The notes below the pieces were generated by a model that worked only from the letters and a program-made list of their open reading frames with translations, did not search any database and was not told where the DNA came from. Of a DNA stretch of 64,000 bases, positions 1 through 11,555 are shown one piece after another. Within the stretch, counting starts at the first letter, position 1; every line of letters begins with the position of its first letter. A program made the position numbers and the translations under genes. The stretch comes from Branchiostoma floridae (taxonomy: Eukaryota; Chordata; Leptocardii; Amphioxiformes; Branchiostomatidae): positions 19,212,134 to 19,276,133 of the forward strand of contig NC_049993.1 of assembly GCF_000003815.2 (NCBI RefSeq), read 5' to 3'.

Positions 1-1166
1 CCCGGTAAAAGTCGGATGGTGCCCAGGCTACTGAATAACTACCTACCTGCAAGGATTCTTCCATAGCATAAAAAATGTCTGAATTTATCCACAAACTGTT
101 GAATTGTCATAAAACGCATATCACCATATCGTATTTTACAGGCCTGGCCCTGATATTTTTCTACTTTGCGCGTTTTAAGCCGCTACACCTCTTAAGGCGC
201 TAGATCTTAAGGGACTGAGACACTTGGAAACCCTGCATTGATCACACATCGCTCAATATAGATTTGCGCAACGGAACCACCATCTTCTGAACAGTGCAAT
301 AATTGTTTTCTCCTTTGAACTATCGAATTTGACGAGGCAGTATAGGATTTCAACAGCCCAGCGGTGGAAAACGTAGCCTTACCGATACGAGCAACAAGTC
401 GTATGCGGCCAGGCGGGGCCGCCTTGCAAGCGCACAGGTAAAATATTACAGGTGTTCTCGTTAAGCTTTCTCACTCCTCCTTACCTTAACTCTGGGTAGT
501 CGAGTGTCTTGAAAGTAGACAAAGTCTTGAAGCCACCTGACGACGTCTTGAAGTGTTAAGGACAACTTTTGTAGAGCCGGTTGTGCGTCTGCCGTTTCTC
601 TCCGCAGCTCTGGTGTTTTACGCGAAATTACCGCAAAACGTTACAAGCTTACCTAAAGCGACTGTCGTAATTACAGTTGCCGTCGTAAGGCAAACTATCG
701 TAAAATTTTGAACATGTCACGTTTTCAATATTCCTCAAAAAGGAAGAAAACTACTTGCTCTTTCAGCATTGGCATCCACTACCAAGTGTTCTGCAATTTT
801 TATTCTACTGAGGTGATTAAAAATAAGTAACACTATTATTGCTATGATCCATCTGTACTTCACAAGCATGTATAGCAGTAAAAGCCAGTGAGGAGCAACG
901 ACCAACAAAGATTTACATGGGAAACAACTTTAATATCAACATGAGAGGACACTGGTCAGAGTAGGACATACATGCAGTAGTATGTGCTGCTTAAAGTTCA
1001 AGTTGCAGCTTTTAATCATAATGTCAGGAAAGTAAAATAAAGTAGTATCTACTTTAACAGCGGAGCTGTAACAGGTTACTGTAGTACATTGGAAGATGCT
1101 TGTGATGGACAAGTTTTCATTGCTGTTGTCAACTTGTACATAAGACTACCATTACTAAAATGAAGA
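1..1166. other. No gene recognised
   Basis: No recognisable protein domain, RNA gene or splice-consistent exon was found on either strand. The sequence is AT-rich and shows no tandem structure. Confidence 0.5.
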
Positions 1167-1170
1167 CCGT

Positions 1171-1260
1171 CCATGGCAACTGTCTCCATGGCAACTGTCT
1201 CCATGACAACTGTCTCCATAGCAACTGTCACCATGACAACTGTCTCCATAGTAACAGTAG
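1171..1260. repeat. 15-bp tandem array of X-box-like motifs
   Basis: Six 15-bp units start at 1171, 1186, 1201, 1216, 1231 and 1246. Each has a core like GTCTCCATGGCAAC with small changes (GACAAC, AGCAAC, AGTAAC). This matches the two-half-site layout of an RFX X-box, with GTNNCC, a two-base spacer and a RRNAAC half. Whether it is a bound element or a chance minisatellite cannot be told from sequence. It lies about 0.75 kb downstream of the UQCRH stop. Confidence 0.5.
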
Positions 1261-2004
1261 CAGATCTATGCAGTCTGCATTATTACTTGAACTAGTCTGA
1301 CATCACCTAGATGGAACTGCAAACAGACAAATACTGATTTCTACAGTTACAGTGTTGAGAACTATTCTACGATAAACTATTTTTCTCTATATTTTTTTCT
1401 CCACTCCAACACCATTGTTTGGAAACAGCAAGCCTTGTGTGCAGGAGTGCAGCAGAGAGGAGTGTTCTTATTTCATGGTCGGCCACAACTTGCCCACTAG
1501 CTGCAGGGGAAGCAGAACAGGAAGCAAAGCAAAGGTTACACCAAGAGCAAAGCAAGCAGCATAACAACAAAAACAAGCACATGGTATTTGTAGCAAGGCT
1601 GTCTCTAGGTAGCGTCCGTTGCTTATTGGGACAGAAAAAATGTCTTCCCATCTCAGCTTCATGAAAATTAAACAAAAAATGAACAACATTTTCTTCCAAA
1701 TAATGAGTGGGATAGAAGAAAACTTGAATTTGGAGACAGCCAAGGTTTGTAGGTATGGTGTCCACTATTAAGTATTATGGCATTTTGGACAAAAAGACTC
1801 AAAAGACCATTTTTCTGTCCATCAAAGCTGGAAAAACAAAAGCCTGCTACTTTGCAAGCAGACATAAAATGCTGCAAAGAAAAGCACAGGTTATGCATAG
1901 ATGTAGCACCCTATAACTTCTCAGAGTTAAAAAAAGTTAAGATGTTCACAAAGCCTCTCCTACAACCAGTGTCAACATAGGTCTAAATTTTACTGCTGCC
2001 TGCT
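1261..2004. other. UQCRH 3' flank, no other gene seen
   Basis: This stretch follows the UQCRH stop codon on the minus strand and should include its 3' UTR. Short ORFs on both strands have no recognisable domain. No clear AATAAA was identified in the minus sense close to the stop. Confidence 0.4.
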
Positions 2005-5000
2005 CTATACAATGGTCTTCCATAGGGTCTCCGCAAGCTGTGGGGAGAAGACGAGAAATGGTTAAAACAGTTACTGGAGTTTACAATCATTTAGATACAG
2101 AGGGCACACTAAGAACAAGGCAATATCAGATAATTCTTAGACGATGGCACAGTAAATGAGAGGGACATAGTACCAGTATACACATTTTTGTACACACGTT
2201 TTTTTGCCGGTGCATAGCACCGGCTTTGAATCAACAGAAGTGGTTTGTTCAACCGTTCGTTTGGATGCATGGATGGATGCATGGATCGGTCAATTTAACC
2301 AAACCCTTCTAATAGCCCTTCTATACACCTGATTGCGTAATTGAGTCAGCGTGGCCGACCGGTCTAAGGTGCTGGGTGCAGATAGCTTCTGCAGCCGTGG
2401 ATCGTGGGTTCGAACCCCACTTATTAAAATTTGTTTTTCTTAGTTAGACAAATGTCATGTAATGTTTTTTTAATAGAAAACAGACCAATTCAGTGATTCG
2501 ATGTTTAAAAACTCTTTTTTCATGTGATTTTGTTTAACATCCAGGCTTTTCCCAAAATACGCAACGGCCAGCTTTTTTCAGAAGATTTCTTGTTTAAAAT
2601 GAGAGGGACATCAGAAATAAGCTGTAGAATGGTAAGGTTAGTTCCTTCATGATGCAACATTGCACAAATATCTAAATACAGCAGTGCCCAGTCAAACATT
2701 ATGTGAACAGCTCCAATTTTTAAACTAGGATATGCCAGCACTTTCAAATTCTACCTTAGGTTTACCCCCCCCCCCCAACAACATTTGAGGGAAAACGGAG
2801 CTATACGTAGGAACTACAGTAAACTACAAAGAAATCTACACTCACTATACTGTATACTGTACAGGGCTCGAAATACCACCTGCATATGCAGGTTAGTGCA
2901 GGTAAAATTGGAGCTGTGCAGGTATTTCTGGTGTCTACCTGCACCTAACCTGCACTGGTTCATGTACTGGGTTTTATACATAAATGTCCTATGATGTAGG
3001 TGTATACAATGTATGGATTGTTACTAGCTGCATTAACTGTTACCACCATAAAGTATAAAAGAAAAAAAAATAGGAATGGTTCCTGAACAATTTTAGTATG
3101 ATCAATACTTCCTAAATTCAGAGTGGTGCAGGTAAAATTAGTCTGGTGCAGGTAATTTTCAATGTTACCTGCACCAGTGCAGGTATGCAGAAAAGAGTAT
3201 TTCGAGCCCTGAACTAGAAGTACACTGTAGAAACCAAGACTTACACAGTGATCGGCGCACAACTATACCGTACACTGTAGAAACCAAGACTTACACAGTG
3301 ATCGGCGCAGTGTAGAAAGTCGAGCAGTTCCTCCGTGCAGTGTTCGTCGGGCTCGCCGTTCCCGCTGCTGACCCGGTCCTCACACTCCATAAACCTGGAC
3401 TTGTACTGCGAGCAGTGGTGGCTGTTCTGGCACTCCTCTTTGATGGTGTCCATCGGGTCCTGGGGAAAAACACAAAGTCAAGTTTCTCCTATTTCTAATC
3501 TTCAAGCAGATTCCAGGTGCCGTAAGATACTGTAAATGCACAAACTTTTGTGGTGGTTTAATGTTCGCGATTTTAGCGGTGGCTGATTTACCGCAAACTT
3601 AAACCACCACAAACATTTTTCGATGGCAGTTAGAGACTACAGTGCATGGTGCAACCGCGAACTTAAAACCACTGCGAAAAGTTTTATTTCCAGCTACCGC
3701 GAAATCAAATACCCGCGAACTTAAATGCATTTACAATAGCATCAAAGCTGGCCAAGGAGTATAGCCAGCCAAAGGGAGTCCGCCGGCTATACTTCTTGGC
3801 CAGCTTTGATACTATCTTATGCTACCTAGAATCTGCTTGGAGATTACCTATTTCTAGGTCAGTGTGTTCAGTTTGAGAACATTTTTCCCTTTAGGGCAAT
3901 GGATTATGTCCACAAAATGATATAAGTTTCAATTTTAACAGCCTTCCCTAATTTTACTCATGGGTACTAGGGCTAGACTGAAAAGCTATTTTCTATTTTC
4001 TGGTTTGTGAACGTTTGACATACTTTTCAAGGGGCAGGTCAGGGTTGGACAAGTTTTCAAAATTTCACTTGTCCTATCGGACAAGTACACAAAAAATCCA
4101 CTTGCCCGAACCAACTTTTCACTTGCCTGGAATTCAAATGACATTTTTTCTGTGTATTTTGCACTTCCAAAAATGGAAGTCTTTATCATTGACTACTTTT
4201 CTGTGTTCACCAATGCTCGACACCATGACTATGAAAAGTTACAGTATATCAAGATCTCACCCATGGAAAAATCTTACTTGCCCGATCGGGCAAGTGGGGT
4301 TGGACATGCACTTGCCCGAACAACATTTTCACTTGCCCGGGACAATCGGGCTAGTGGACTTGTCCAACTCTGCAGGTTATGAGCAGAAAATACCATGTCA
4401 TGTTTAAAACATTGCAGTGGGGAGTAGGGGCAGGCTTGCTAGATAGGAAGGCATCTACTGACAAAGCCATCTCTACACTTATTTGGGAAGCTTTCTAAAG
4501 ATCACAACATTTTCTGGACACCATATTTCCTGACATGCACCCTTCTTTAGAAAGATGTGGCATTACAATCCCCCTGCGAACATCTGCTTAGAGTTAGAGA
4601 TAACTGGCCCACACTAGAGATGAAGTTTGGTGTGAACTCTGACCTCCAGGTCTTCCTCATCTTCTTCTTCCTCCTCCTCCTCCTCTGGAGGATCCTGGGA
4701 TAGATGGAGAAGAGAACAAGCTTGTTACAAATACTGTACAATGCAAAATACCTCTGTATCTGTACTGTTCTGTTGGTATAACCTGCTTTTGCTACATAAA
4801 CATTTGACACTATAAGTTATCGGCGTATAAGTATAAAAGGTCCACAAACAATACACACATAAACATGATTAAGTGTTTGTGGTCCCAACTTGCATATGTT
4901 CATCACACACAACAGGGTTATAACTTATAGATAGTGCATTTTAGCATAATGGTCATCAGCACCCATCACCCTGTAATAGTGTGTGTGTGGGGGGGGGGGG

Positions 5001-5963
5001 GGGGGGNNNNNNNNNNNNNNNNNNNNNNNNNNNNNNNNNNNNNNNNNNNNNNNNNNNNNNNNNNNNNNNNNNNNNNNNNNNNNNNNNNNNNNNNNNNNNN
5101 NNNNNNNNNNNNNNNNNNNNNNNNNNNNNNNNNNNNNNNNNNNNNNNNNNNNNNNNNNNNNNNNNNNNNNNNNNNNNNNNNNNNNNNNNNNNNNNNNNNN
5201 NNNNNNNNNNNNNNNNNNNNNNNNNNNNNNNNNNNNNNNNNNNNNNNNNNNNNNNNNNNNNNNNNNNNNNNNNNNNNNNNNNNNNNNNNNNNNNNNNNNN
5301 NNNNNNNNNNNNNNNNNNNNNNNNNNNNNNNNNNNNNNNNNNNNNNNNNNNNNNNNNNNNNNNNNNNNNNNNNNNNNNNNNNNNNNNNNNNNNNNNNNNN
5401 NNNNNNNNNNNNNNNNNNNNNNNNNNNNNNNNNNNNNNNNNNNNNNNNNNNNNNNNNNNNNCTCCTCATCATGAAAGGGCTTAGACCGCCTTCCTGATCA
5501 GTGCAGTTACATAGGGGCTAAGTTATGAGCTTCAATATCATAACTTGACTGAAGTCTTGACCTGAGCCCGGCCGCCCCCCTCCCCCTTTCCAACCTCGCG
5601 CCTTCACAAAAAATAAGGTCCTAGTTCAACTTTAGTTGGTTAACCTTCCTACACATCATTTCTCGATAATTTCGTCAAATACAAGAAATGGTGTTTATTT
5701 CATTATTTCGATCACTATCGATGGCTGTATAGTAGTTTTACGCAACAGAAACCAACGTGCGAACTCGGCGCCCTTGAAAAGCGGACAGAGACAAAGCACT
5801 TTCGCACAGAATATTAAGCCGAATATGTCGCTCCCTGTCTCAAAACATTGAGTACATCCTCAGCAAAGAGCTACACCTTCTTAATTGGTAATAATTCAAC
5901 TATATCGAGAAATATACTTACATCTTCGAACTCGTCAGCGATTGCAAGTTTTTCCACCACCAT
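2005..5963 (-). CDS. UQCRH: Cytochrome b-c1 complex subunit 6 (hinge protein), 4 exons
   Basis: Small acidic hinge protein of mitochondrial complex III in the inner membrane, which supports interaction between cytochromes c1 and c. Coding exons on the minus strand are 5922-5963, 4644-4694, 3295-3459 and 2005-2037. All introns are phase 0 with GT/AG ends, giving 96 aa (human about 91). Exon 1 starts MVVEKLAIADEFED; exon 2 is the family's acidic run (DPP, eight Glu, DEEDLE). Exon 3 carries the twin-cysteine hairpin, including a CX9C (CSQYKSRFMEC), then CTEELLDFLHCADHC. Exon 4 supplies LAETLWKTIV and a stop, matching the short basic/hydrophobic tail of the family. The start ATG lies in an AAGATGGTGG context resembling a YY1 site. 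A 455-bp gap and several transposons sit in introns. The exon-3 donor is duplicated (see 3221-3309). Confidence 0.93.
2349..2424 (+). repeat. tRNA-like sequence (type II, pseudogene or SINE head)
   Basis: There is an A-box-like TGGCCGACCGGTCTAAGG, a long variable-arm region, and a B box GGGTTCGAACCCCAC in which the T stem pairs GTGGG/CCCAC. The overall shape is that of a Leu/Ser-type tRNA. The seven bases 5' of the D arm do not pair with those 3' of the T arm, so an acceptor stem is missing. It is therefore judged a tRNA-derived pseudogene or SINE fragment in UQCRH intron 3. Confidence 0.5.
2862..3211. mobile_element. Short inverted-repeat element, CAGGGCTCGAAATAC termini
   Basis: The element opens with CAGGGCTCGAAATAC and closes with GTATTTCGAGCCCTG, a 15-bp perfect terminal inverted repeat. 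The inside is filled with direct and inverted copies of the word ACCTGCAC/GTGCAGGT. CAGGG-type ends suggest a non-autonomous hAT element. No exact 8-bp target duplication is visible (ATACTGTA before, AACTAGAA after). A second, longer copy lies at 45605-46250. Confidence 0.65.
3221..3309. repeat. 50-bp tandem duplication spanning the UQCRH exon-3 donor
   Basis: A stretch of about 39 bp beginning TACACTGTAGAAACC occurs at 3221-3259 and again at 3271-3309. It contains the last bases of UQCRH exon 3 and its GTAAGT donor (minus strand, 3289-3294, copied at 3239-3244). Using the distal donor would add 50 nt and shift the frame. Confidence 0.85.
3490..3855. mobile_element. Nested inverted-repeat elements with hairpin
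   Basis: Outer arms, TAATCTTCAAGCAGATTC near 3500 and GAATCTGCTTGGAGATTA near 3828-3845, are inverted and form the ends of a family also seen at 18864-19448 and near 25200. Inside lies a second element of about 3533-3737 with TGTAAATGCA ends and internal TTCGCG/CGCGAA words; a related copy is at about 41510-41700. At about 3740-3812 there is also a strong palindrome, with arms ATCAAAGCTGGCCAAG and CTTGGCCAGCTTTGAT and extra paired bases inside. Confidence 0.6.
4040..4372. mobile_element. Short inverted-repeat element, CAGGGTTGGACAAGT termini
   Basis: The left end CAGGGTTGGACAAGT pairs with the right end ACTTGTCCAACTCTG with one mismatch. The interior holds repeated CACTTGCCCGA / CTTGTCC words in both orientations. 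A fragment with the same CTTGCCCGATAGGACAAGTG word is at about 15613-15632. It is probably a non-autonomous hAT-like element, but no exact target duplication is seen. Confidence 0.55.
5007..5461. other. Assembly gap (455 N) after a G homopolymer
   Basis: A TG/G-homopolymer run at 4980-5006 leads into 455 undetermined bases within UQCRH intron 1. ORFs drawn through it are artefacts. Confidence 0.98.
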
Positions 5964-6559
5964 CTTGGATGTTCTCGAAAGGACGCACAGTGTCCCGGAT
6001 GTATGATGACCCCTGACCCTTTACCTGGTTATCCAAATAGCGTCTGTCTTACTATTGGACGGACTTATAACGGCTATCAACGAACGTTGCTTCGTCGTGG
6101 ATTGTCCAAATGAAATAATAAAAGCTCAAGGTTACTTCTCCCTGATTGCCCTAAAATTGGAATAATTAAACGTTTGCAGAACAGTCACCTACAAAGCTAG
6201 GTTTTCCCAACAACATTGTGGACAAATGATATACAAATTTCAACACATTTTTCTCGTTTTGTTTACGTAATTTTCAACAAACATACTGCGGTTTCTTCTT
6301 CATTTTCTTCTTTTTCTTCAAATAAGGTCAATGATCTGGAACAGACGGCCTTCGCCATGGTTACTAGAAATGTATCACCATGTGGTGTTCGATTACATTA
6401 TATAACAAGTGGCAGGACAGAGCTGGAGGGCTGGTCGCCATATACACGAATATGTTTGAGTAAGAATAAACAGAGCAGCGATTTGTTGCACTAGACCATG
6501 TGAATGGAAGTGTTATGTATTTGTATTTACTATTATAGCATCCAATGCCGCACTTAGCC
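5964..6559. promoter_or_regulatory. UQCRH upstream region
   Basis: This stretch lies immediately 5' of the UQCRH ATG on the minus strand and must include its promoter and 5' UTR. No TATA box or opposing gene is recognisable. The ORFs here have no known domain. Confidence 0.35.
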
Positions 6560-6713
6560 CTAGTGGAGTGGTTTGGTTTTCTTTCAGTAAAACATAGAAA
6601 TAGAACAAGATTATGTACTTGACTCAATCACATTTAAGGATAAAAAATATGACTAAATCAAGTACATAATAATATTGTACTATTTCTATGTTTTATTTAA
6701 AGGAAACCACTCC
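6560..6713. mobile_element. Foldback element, arms about 55-60 bp
   Basis: The sequence from GTGGAGTGGTTTGG through AAGATTATGTACTTGA is repeated in inverse orientation as TCAAGTACATAAT through GAAACCACTCC. The two arms are separated by about 35 bp. It is a MITE-like palindrome with no coding content. Confidence 0.6.
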
Positions 6714-6939
6714 ACTTAAAGTACCGAATATATATTTAGATTGATCCACTTAAAAAAAAAACTTTGAAAGTTTGAAAGGGGCTAGTATTAGGAAACGTTG
6801 AGATTTTCCATTCGAAATTTCTTTCTTTGTTCATTTGTTTTCATTGGTGCACTAGTACATATAGTCACATGTGAACATAACAAACGCTTACGCAATACAT
6901 ATAGCGCACATTCATAGTACATGTAGTGAGTTCATAATA

Positions 6940-7119
6940 CAGTAGAAGCCGTTTAATTGCACACTTCATTTGCCAGCATATTTCGTGCAATTACCTGGGT
7001 GGTGCATTCGACAAAGCGAGGTTATCCAGCTGGACCATACACCACCACGGGACTTTCGAATCCTGTGCAATTAACAGAAGTGTGCGATAAACCCGTGTGC
7101 AATTAACTAAGTTCTACTG
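6940..7119. mobile_element. 180-bp MITE with CAGTAGAA ends (pogo/Tigger-like)
   Basis: The left end CAGTAGAAGCCGTTTAATTG pairs with the right end CAATTAACTAAGTTCTACTG. The left flank is TA and the right flank CA, consistent with a decayed TA target duplication. A CAGTAGAA terminus with a following AATTGCAC word is typical of pogo/Tigger-type miniature elements (family assignment inferred). Confidence 0.6.
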
Positions 7120-8198
7120 CACCTAACTTTCTATCCCATTGAGATAACGCTGATATGTAATTAAACATTAACCTACATTACTCATGCACACGTAGAACTC
7201 ACGTAGTTTTGTACTGAAAATGATTCCTGTGCAATACTTTGCACTTTTACGTAACNNNNNNNNNNNNNNNNNNNNNNNNNNNNNNNNNNNNNNNNNNNNN
7301 NNNNNNNNNNNNNNNNNNNNNNNNNNNNNNNNNNNNNNNNNNNNNNNNNNNNNNNAACACATGAACTTTTAACGCTTACGCTCTGTGAAGCGATGGCAAA
7401 ACTGTGCACTGCGGTATGCACCGTACTTAATCCATAATGTTTCTCAAACCGCTACCTAGATTAACTTAATATGGTGATTTGGGGGCATTGTGTGATTTTT
7501 CAAAGAAAATTCAGCTCGTAGCTGTAGTGTATGTTGCTATGTTTTTGATAAGCAGATGCGCCAACCTAGGTAAAGTCGCAGGTGTAGTCTGCGAAACGTT
7601 ACGCCTTCGCCACCGGCCGAACTGAGTGATGTGTGTCACCGACAGACAATGTTGGTAGGATTGCACGATACTCAAGCTGCATCTAAGGGCAAAGTCTTGG
7701 CGCTGTTTCAATAACAAATAAAAAAAACAATTTCGACTGCACTGTGCTACATGTACTATACTAGTATATATAGTTTTTTAACACAAGGTGACTTATTTTC
7801 ATGGACAGTAATGTACACTAGTATATAAACGTCCTTGGCTATTTTATTATGATCGCGAAAATGGGTCATACGGATTTAACATTGTGCATCTTTGAAACTG
7901 AAATGGTCAGAGAAAACTTTTGTGGTTACCACATCTTCTGTGGTGCCCCAACGGGAGATGAGGGGTTCGAGACGTGCAAATACTTATAAAGACCTAGTCT
8001 GAAGATGTAGTGTTTAGGATTTGTTTAACGAAGAGGATAATGATATCACGGTTTCGTGTTACTAATCAAATCATGAACCAAAAAAAAAGAGTTTGCACAA
8101 AGAAAAACGCAGTTTACACAACGTAGTTTACGCGTGTAAGCTACAAATGCTAATGCAAATGGGACATTGTACGAGGAATAAATGTTCCAGTTAACCGA
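7120..8198. other. Gene-free stretch with a 100-N gap
   Basis: It contains a gap of exactly 100 N at 7256-7355, probably a placeholder of unknown size. No coding exon, RNA gene or clear repeat was recognised in the remainder. Confidence 0.6.
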
Positions 8199-9478
8199 AC
8201 TTTACTCAGCACAAAAAGTTTGGAATATCAACTTTGGTATATCATATTTCCGTTATTTCTGCATAAATTTCAATGTATTATATATCAATAGAAAGCTTGT
8301 GCAATTTTCTTTCATATGGTATCAAAGTTATTATGATTGTAAACACATGAAACGAGCTCTAGGCCTGTTTACGTGAGTGGGTCACGAAAAAAAAGTGCCC
8401 AAATTTCCCTGCTTCTGTTCAACACTGCATTGTCCTGTTGATATTGGCGAGTGTGTCAGTGATTCAATCAATCCTCTTTTCACGTTACATTTGGTATACG
8501 GAACGTACAAGGTTTTAGCATACTTGAATAGAGTATATCTAGCCTTTCGGTAGTTGGATGGGAGAATCAAAGCGGAGGTAGCAAGGAGAACCGCACGCTG
8601 ACACGAGTACATGTTGAAGAGTAACTTTCAGTATTTGGTGGTGCAGGCAGCGTCATGGTTCGGGGCGGTATAACCGCCATAGAAAAAAAAAATCATTCGT
8701 CATCATTCCAGGCAACTTCAATGTGGTGAAATATAGGGACACCATCCTCCATCCAGTCGCAATATCCGACCTCTTCAATGTTGGACCAAATGCCATTCTG
8801 CAAGATTACAACACCAGTCCACACAGAGCAAGGACCATTGGATGCTGAAGTACAGTCTTAGGATGGAATATGAGCCTTCTTACGGCTTATGGCTGCCACT
8901 CGATTGTTCACCTCTTGGTTCAAATTGTTTTCTTGACTAAAGAGTAACAGTAGTTTTGATTGACATGTCCTGTTTATTCACGTATCCCTCATTCACAAGT
9001 CAATACCGATGGAAGAAAATGAGCTGAATGGAGTGTTTGACTTTAGTAGGGTAATTTTGGCACTTTATCTTTGTGACCCCCTGTACGTAAGCAGGCCTGG
9101 TGCTTGTTCTATGAATTTACAATCATAAAATATTCTACTCAGATATACTAAGAATAAACTTGGATGTTCTGTATACCAAACGTCGGATGAAAAACGGATG
9201 GATCGAATTATTGTCACCCGCAGCCATAACAACGGGACGATACAGTGTTGAACAGAAACGGGGGAATTTGGGCACTTTTTTTTTCGTGACCCACTCACGC
9301 AAACAGGCCTGGTGCTTGTTCCATGAGTTAACAATGATAATGAGTTTGATACCATTGGAAAGAAAATCATTCAAGCTTTCTATAGATATATAATGTATTT
9401 AAATTGATGCAGAAACAACAGAGATATGATCAACCGAAGTTTATATTCTAAACTTTTTGTGCTGAGTTTATTTCCCAA
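8199..9478. mobile_element. Tc1/mariner relic with long inverted arms
   Basis: A ~325-bp arm at about 8199-8525, beginning near ACTCAGCACAAAAAGTTTGG, reappears inverted at about 9155-9478, ending near CTTTTTGTGCTGAGTTT. Shared words include GTGAGTGGGTCACGAAAAAA and TCTGTTCAACACTG. The arms flank a decayed transposase piece (8638-8848). A further partial arm in the inverted orientation is at about 9055-9150, so copies are nested. Long internal arms are seen in some Tc1-like elements; a composite of two fragments is the alternative. Confidence 0.55.
8638..8848 (+). pseudogene. Tc1-like transposase fragment (C-terminal half)
   Basis: Translation shows GGAGSVMVRGGI, matching the GGGSVMVWGxI block of Tc1 transposases. 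After a frameshift in an A-run it continues with GNFNVVKYRDTILHPVA and then LQDYNTSPHRARTI, the block that holds the second catalytic Asp (family pattern QDNxxxHxA). A stop follows directly. The frame is broken and the third acidic residue is not found, so it cannot be active. Confidence 0.7.
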
Positions 9479-9689
9479 CTACACATATTTGGTTCGGATT
9501 TCTTGACACGATTTACTAAATCTTGACATATATCTTATCAAAATATTGTAGAGATATAACTGTATGAAATATCTCATTATGATACCAAATTTGTCATGAT
9601 CCTACATTGAAAGGATGAACACCAGGGCAGACTATGTTAGTGAGTTACAAACAAAAGTGCAGTCCCCTGCCAACATTAATAAATTGTCT

Positions 9690-10140
9690 GCAGCAGACAG
9701 GAGAACTTAGGCACTTGGGCTGGGGGGTCAGCCATGGTGGCCATTTTTGCAATAGCGTAAAAGCACAACAAATGAGGGATAACTTAAAGGAGATATACAA
9801 GCTGGCCAATGATGCAACACTTAATGCTAACCATTAAGACAAACGGGATATATGATCAAGAGAAATGGCGGCGTTTTTTTTTCGCGACCTTCTTACATAA
9901 ATACCCCTGTTGCTAAATGTACAAATATAACAAACAGAATCGTTGCAAAGGGAAGCAAGCTTTCTTAGTTTCCTTCTATACATGATGCCATGCAATAGAG
10001 AACCATGATCGGCCAAAATCCAGTTTTCTAAGTTTTGTGCTGAGTGGCGCTGGTAAGACTGAAGAACCAGTTCCAAAAAATGTCCATTTGCATTTGTAGC
10101 TAACACACGTAAACCACATTTTTTCCTTGTGCTAATGAAC
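9690..10140. repeat. Diverged partial copies of the Tc1 relic arm
   Basis: Words resembling the 8199-9478 arms recur, such as GGAGAACTTAGGCACTTGGG near 9700 and GGCGTTTTTTTTTCGCGACC near 9870 followed by a diverged CCTGTTGCTAAAT. They suggest additional, older copies in the same cluster. Confidence 0.35.
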
Positions 10141-10729
10141 AGATTCGTAATGTGTTCCCTTTTTTACAACGCACGACACTAATGACGATTAGAACATACT
10201 TTTAACAATAAAAGGACATACATTGTCGTATAAATGAACTGGCTTTCATTTAAGTTGTTATGCAAAAGAACATTTTAGCCTAAGGGCATGAAAGGGTCTG
10301 ACTTGCCAGTGAAAACAACTATAAGAAACTCATGAACAGTCGTAGATGAAGGTTAGACATCTAGGTAATATGATACATAAGGTAGCAGTTACTCAAGCAA
10401 CTGCCAGATACGAATTGGGAAACGGTCAGACGTTTAGGATAGTATTTACTATCTTTCATGAGTGAATGGTCGTGCAAGACCAGGATAGGACTAAAAGAAT
10501 CTGCGAGCTTTATGCTTTATAAAGTTTTTGTTATGTTTCTAATAGAAGTTTGTGTTGTTTTATTACATTTAATTTGGTTTCAAATGTTTTCCTAAACTCC
10601 TGTAATGTGTGCCGATTACATGATCTACGGTAGAGTTGGTCTTTTGGCTACTGAATGCATATCGAAATAAAGAGACGTTTTGATTGACATGCTGACCACG
10701 CCTCTTCTAAAAACACAATGATTCTGTGC

Positions 10730-10840
10730 GCCTCTATAATCTGCTGACCCCTGAAGTCTAATTTGGTCTCATCCAGAAAGAAGTTGTCGACCCGGTTCAG
10801 TTCATCACGGTGTCCCCATGCATGACCTCCCGGGATATGT
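10730..10840 (-). pseudogene. Tc1-like transposase fragment (first catalytic Asp block)
   Basis: Reading the minus strand gives WGHRDELNRVDNFFLDETKL followed by DFRGQQ. This resembles the Tc1 transposase block with the first catalytic Asp (family pattern W/F-x-DE-T/S-K-F). It lies opposite in orientation to the fragment at 8638 and no longer ORF surrounds it. Confidence 0.5.
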
Positions 10841-11555
10841 GTTCAACATCATCTTTATTTCGCACACAACATTTAAAAACACGAATACGAGATGAAGGTT
10901 AAAAATACACCTTAATCAGATACACAAAGATCTGCAGGGCGCAAGGTTAATAAAAGTGTTGCTATGCATTAGCCTTTCAACATTTCAATTGTATACGTCA
11001 CTTCTGAATTATTGCACAGATGTCATGATAAACTTCACAAATAATGTACAAGTGATTACGTGTATAACATTATGTTATCATCGGCTGGAAAACAGACGGC
11101 GACTCCCATACAGGGTTGTTCCTTGCACAGTATATTGCGTACGATGTGCAGAGGGCACAGTGTCCTAACCGGCGCTTTAACTCTCTCACCTCACTGTCTT
11201 GCTTACGTACAGGGCATAAGGATTTCAGCTTTTTGACATTCTCACTGTTCACCCACCTCCTGCTACCAATTACCTGATTATTCTTTCACTTAACACGACT
11301 TTTATCACTCCGCCCAGTTGTAAAAAAAACGATAACTGCCTTCGGTTGGGGAGGGGTTTTTTTTTACTTAATGGTCACCACGAAACAAGACCTGAAGCTT
11401 AAAGGCCACTCAAGATTACGGGTTACATTGTAACTGTAAGCATCTCTTCGCCCTAGGTCAAAAACATCATGATTGAGACCAGCCCAATTGCTCACTATGA
11501 GTGAGGACTAAGTGACCCAATAGGCGGAGCAGGGGTTACGAGGGCTGCTCGGGAA
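10841..11555. other. Gene-free stretch
   Basis: No exon, RNA gene or repeat unit could be recognised. Confidence 0.4.

Noticed and set aside
2349-2424. Functional tRNA-Leu/Ser gene
   Set aside because: A and B boxes are good but the 5' and 3' acceptor strands do not pair.
4934-5497. ORFs of 163-187 codons across the first gap
   Set aside because: They consist of undetermined bases flanked by a G homopolymer.
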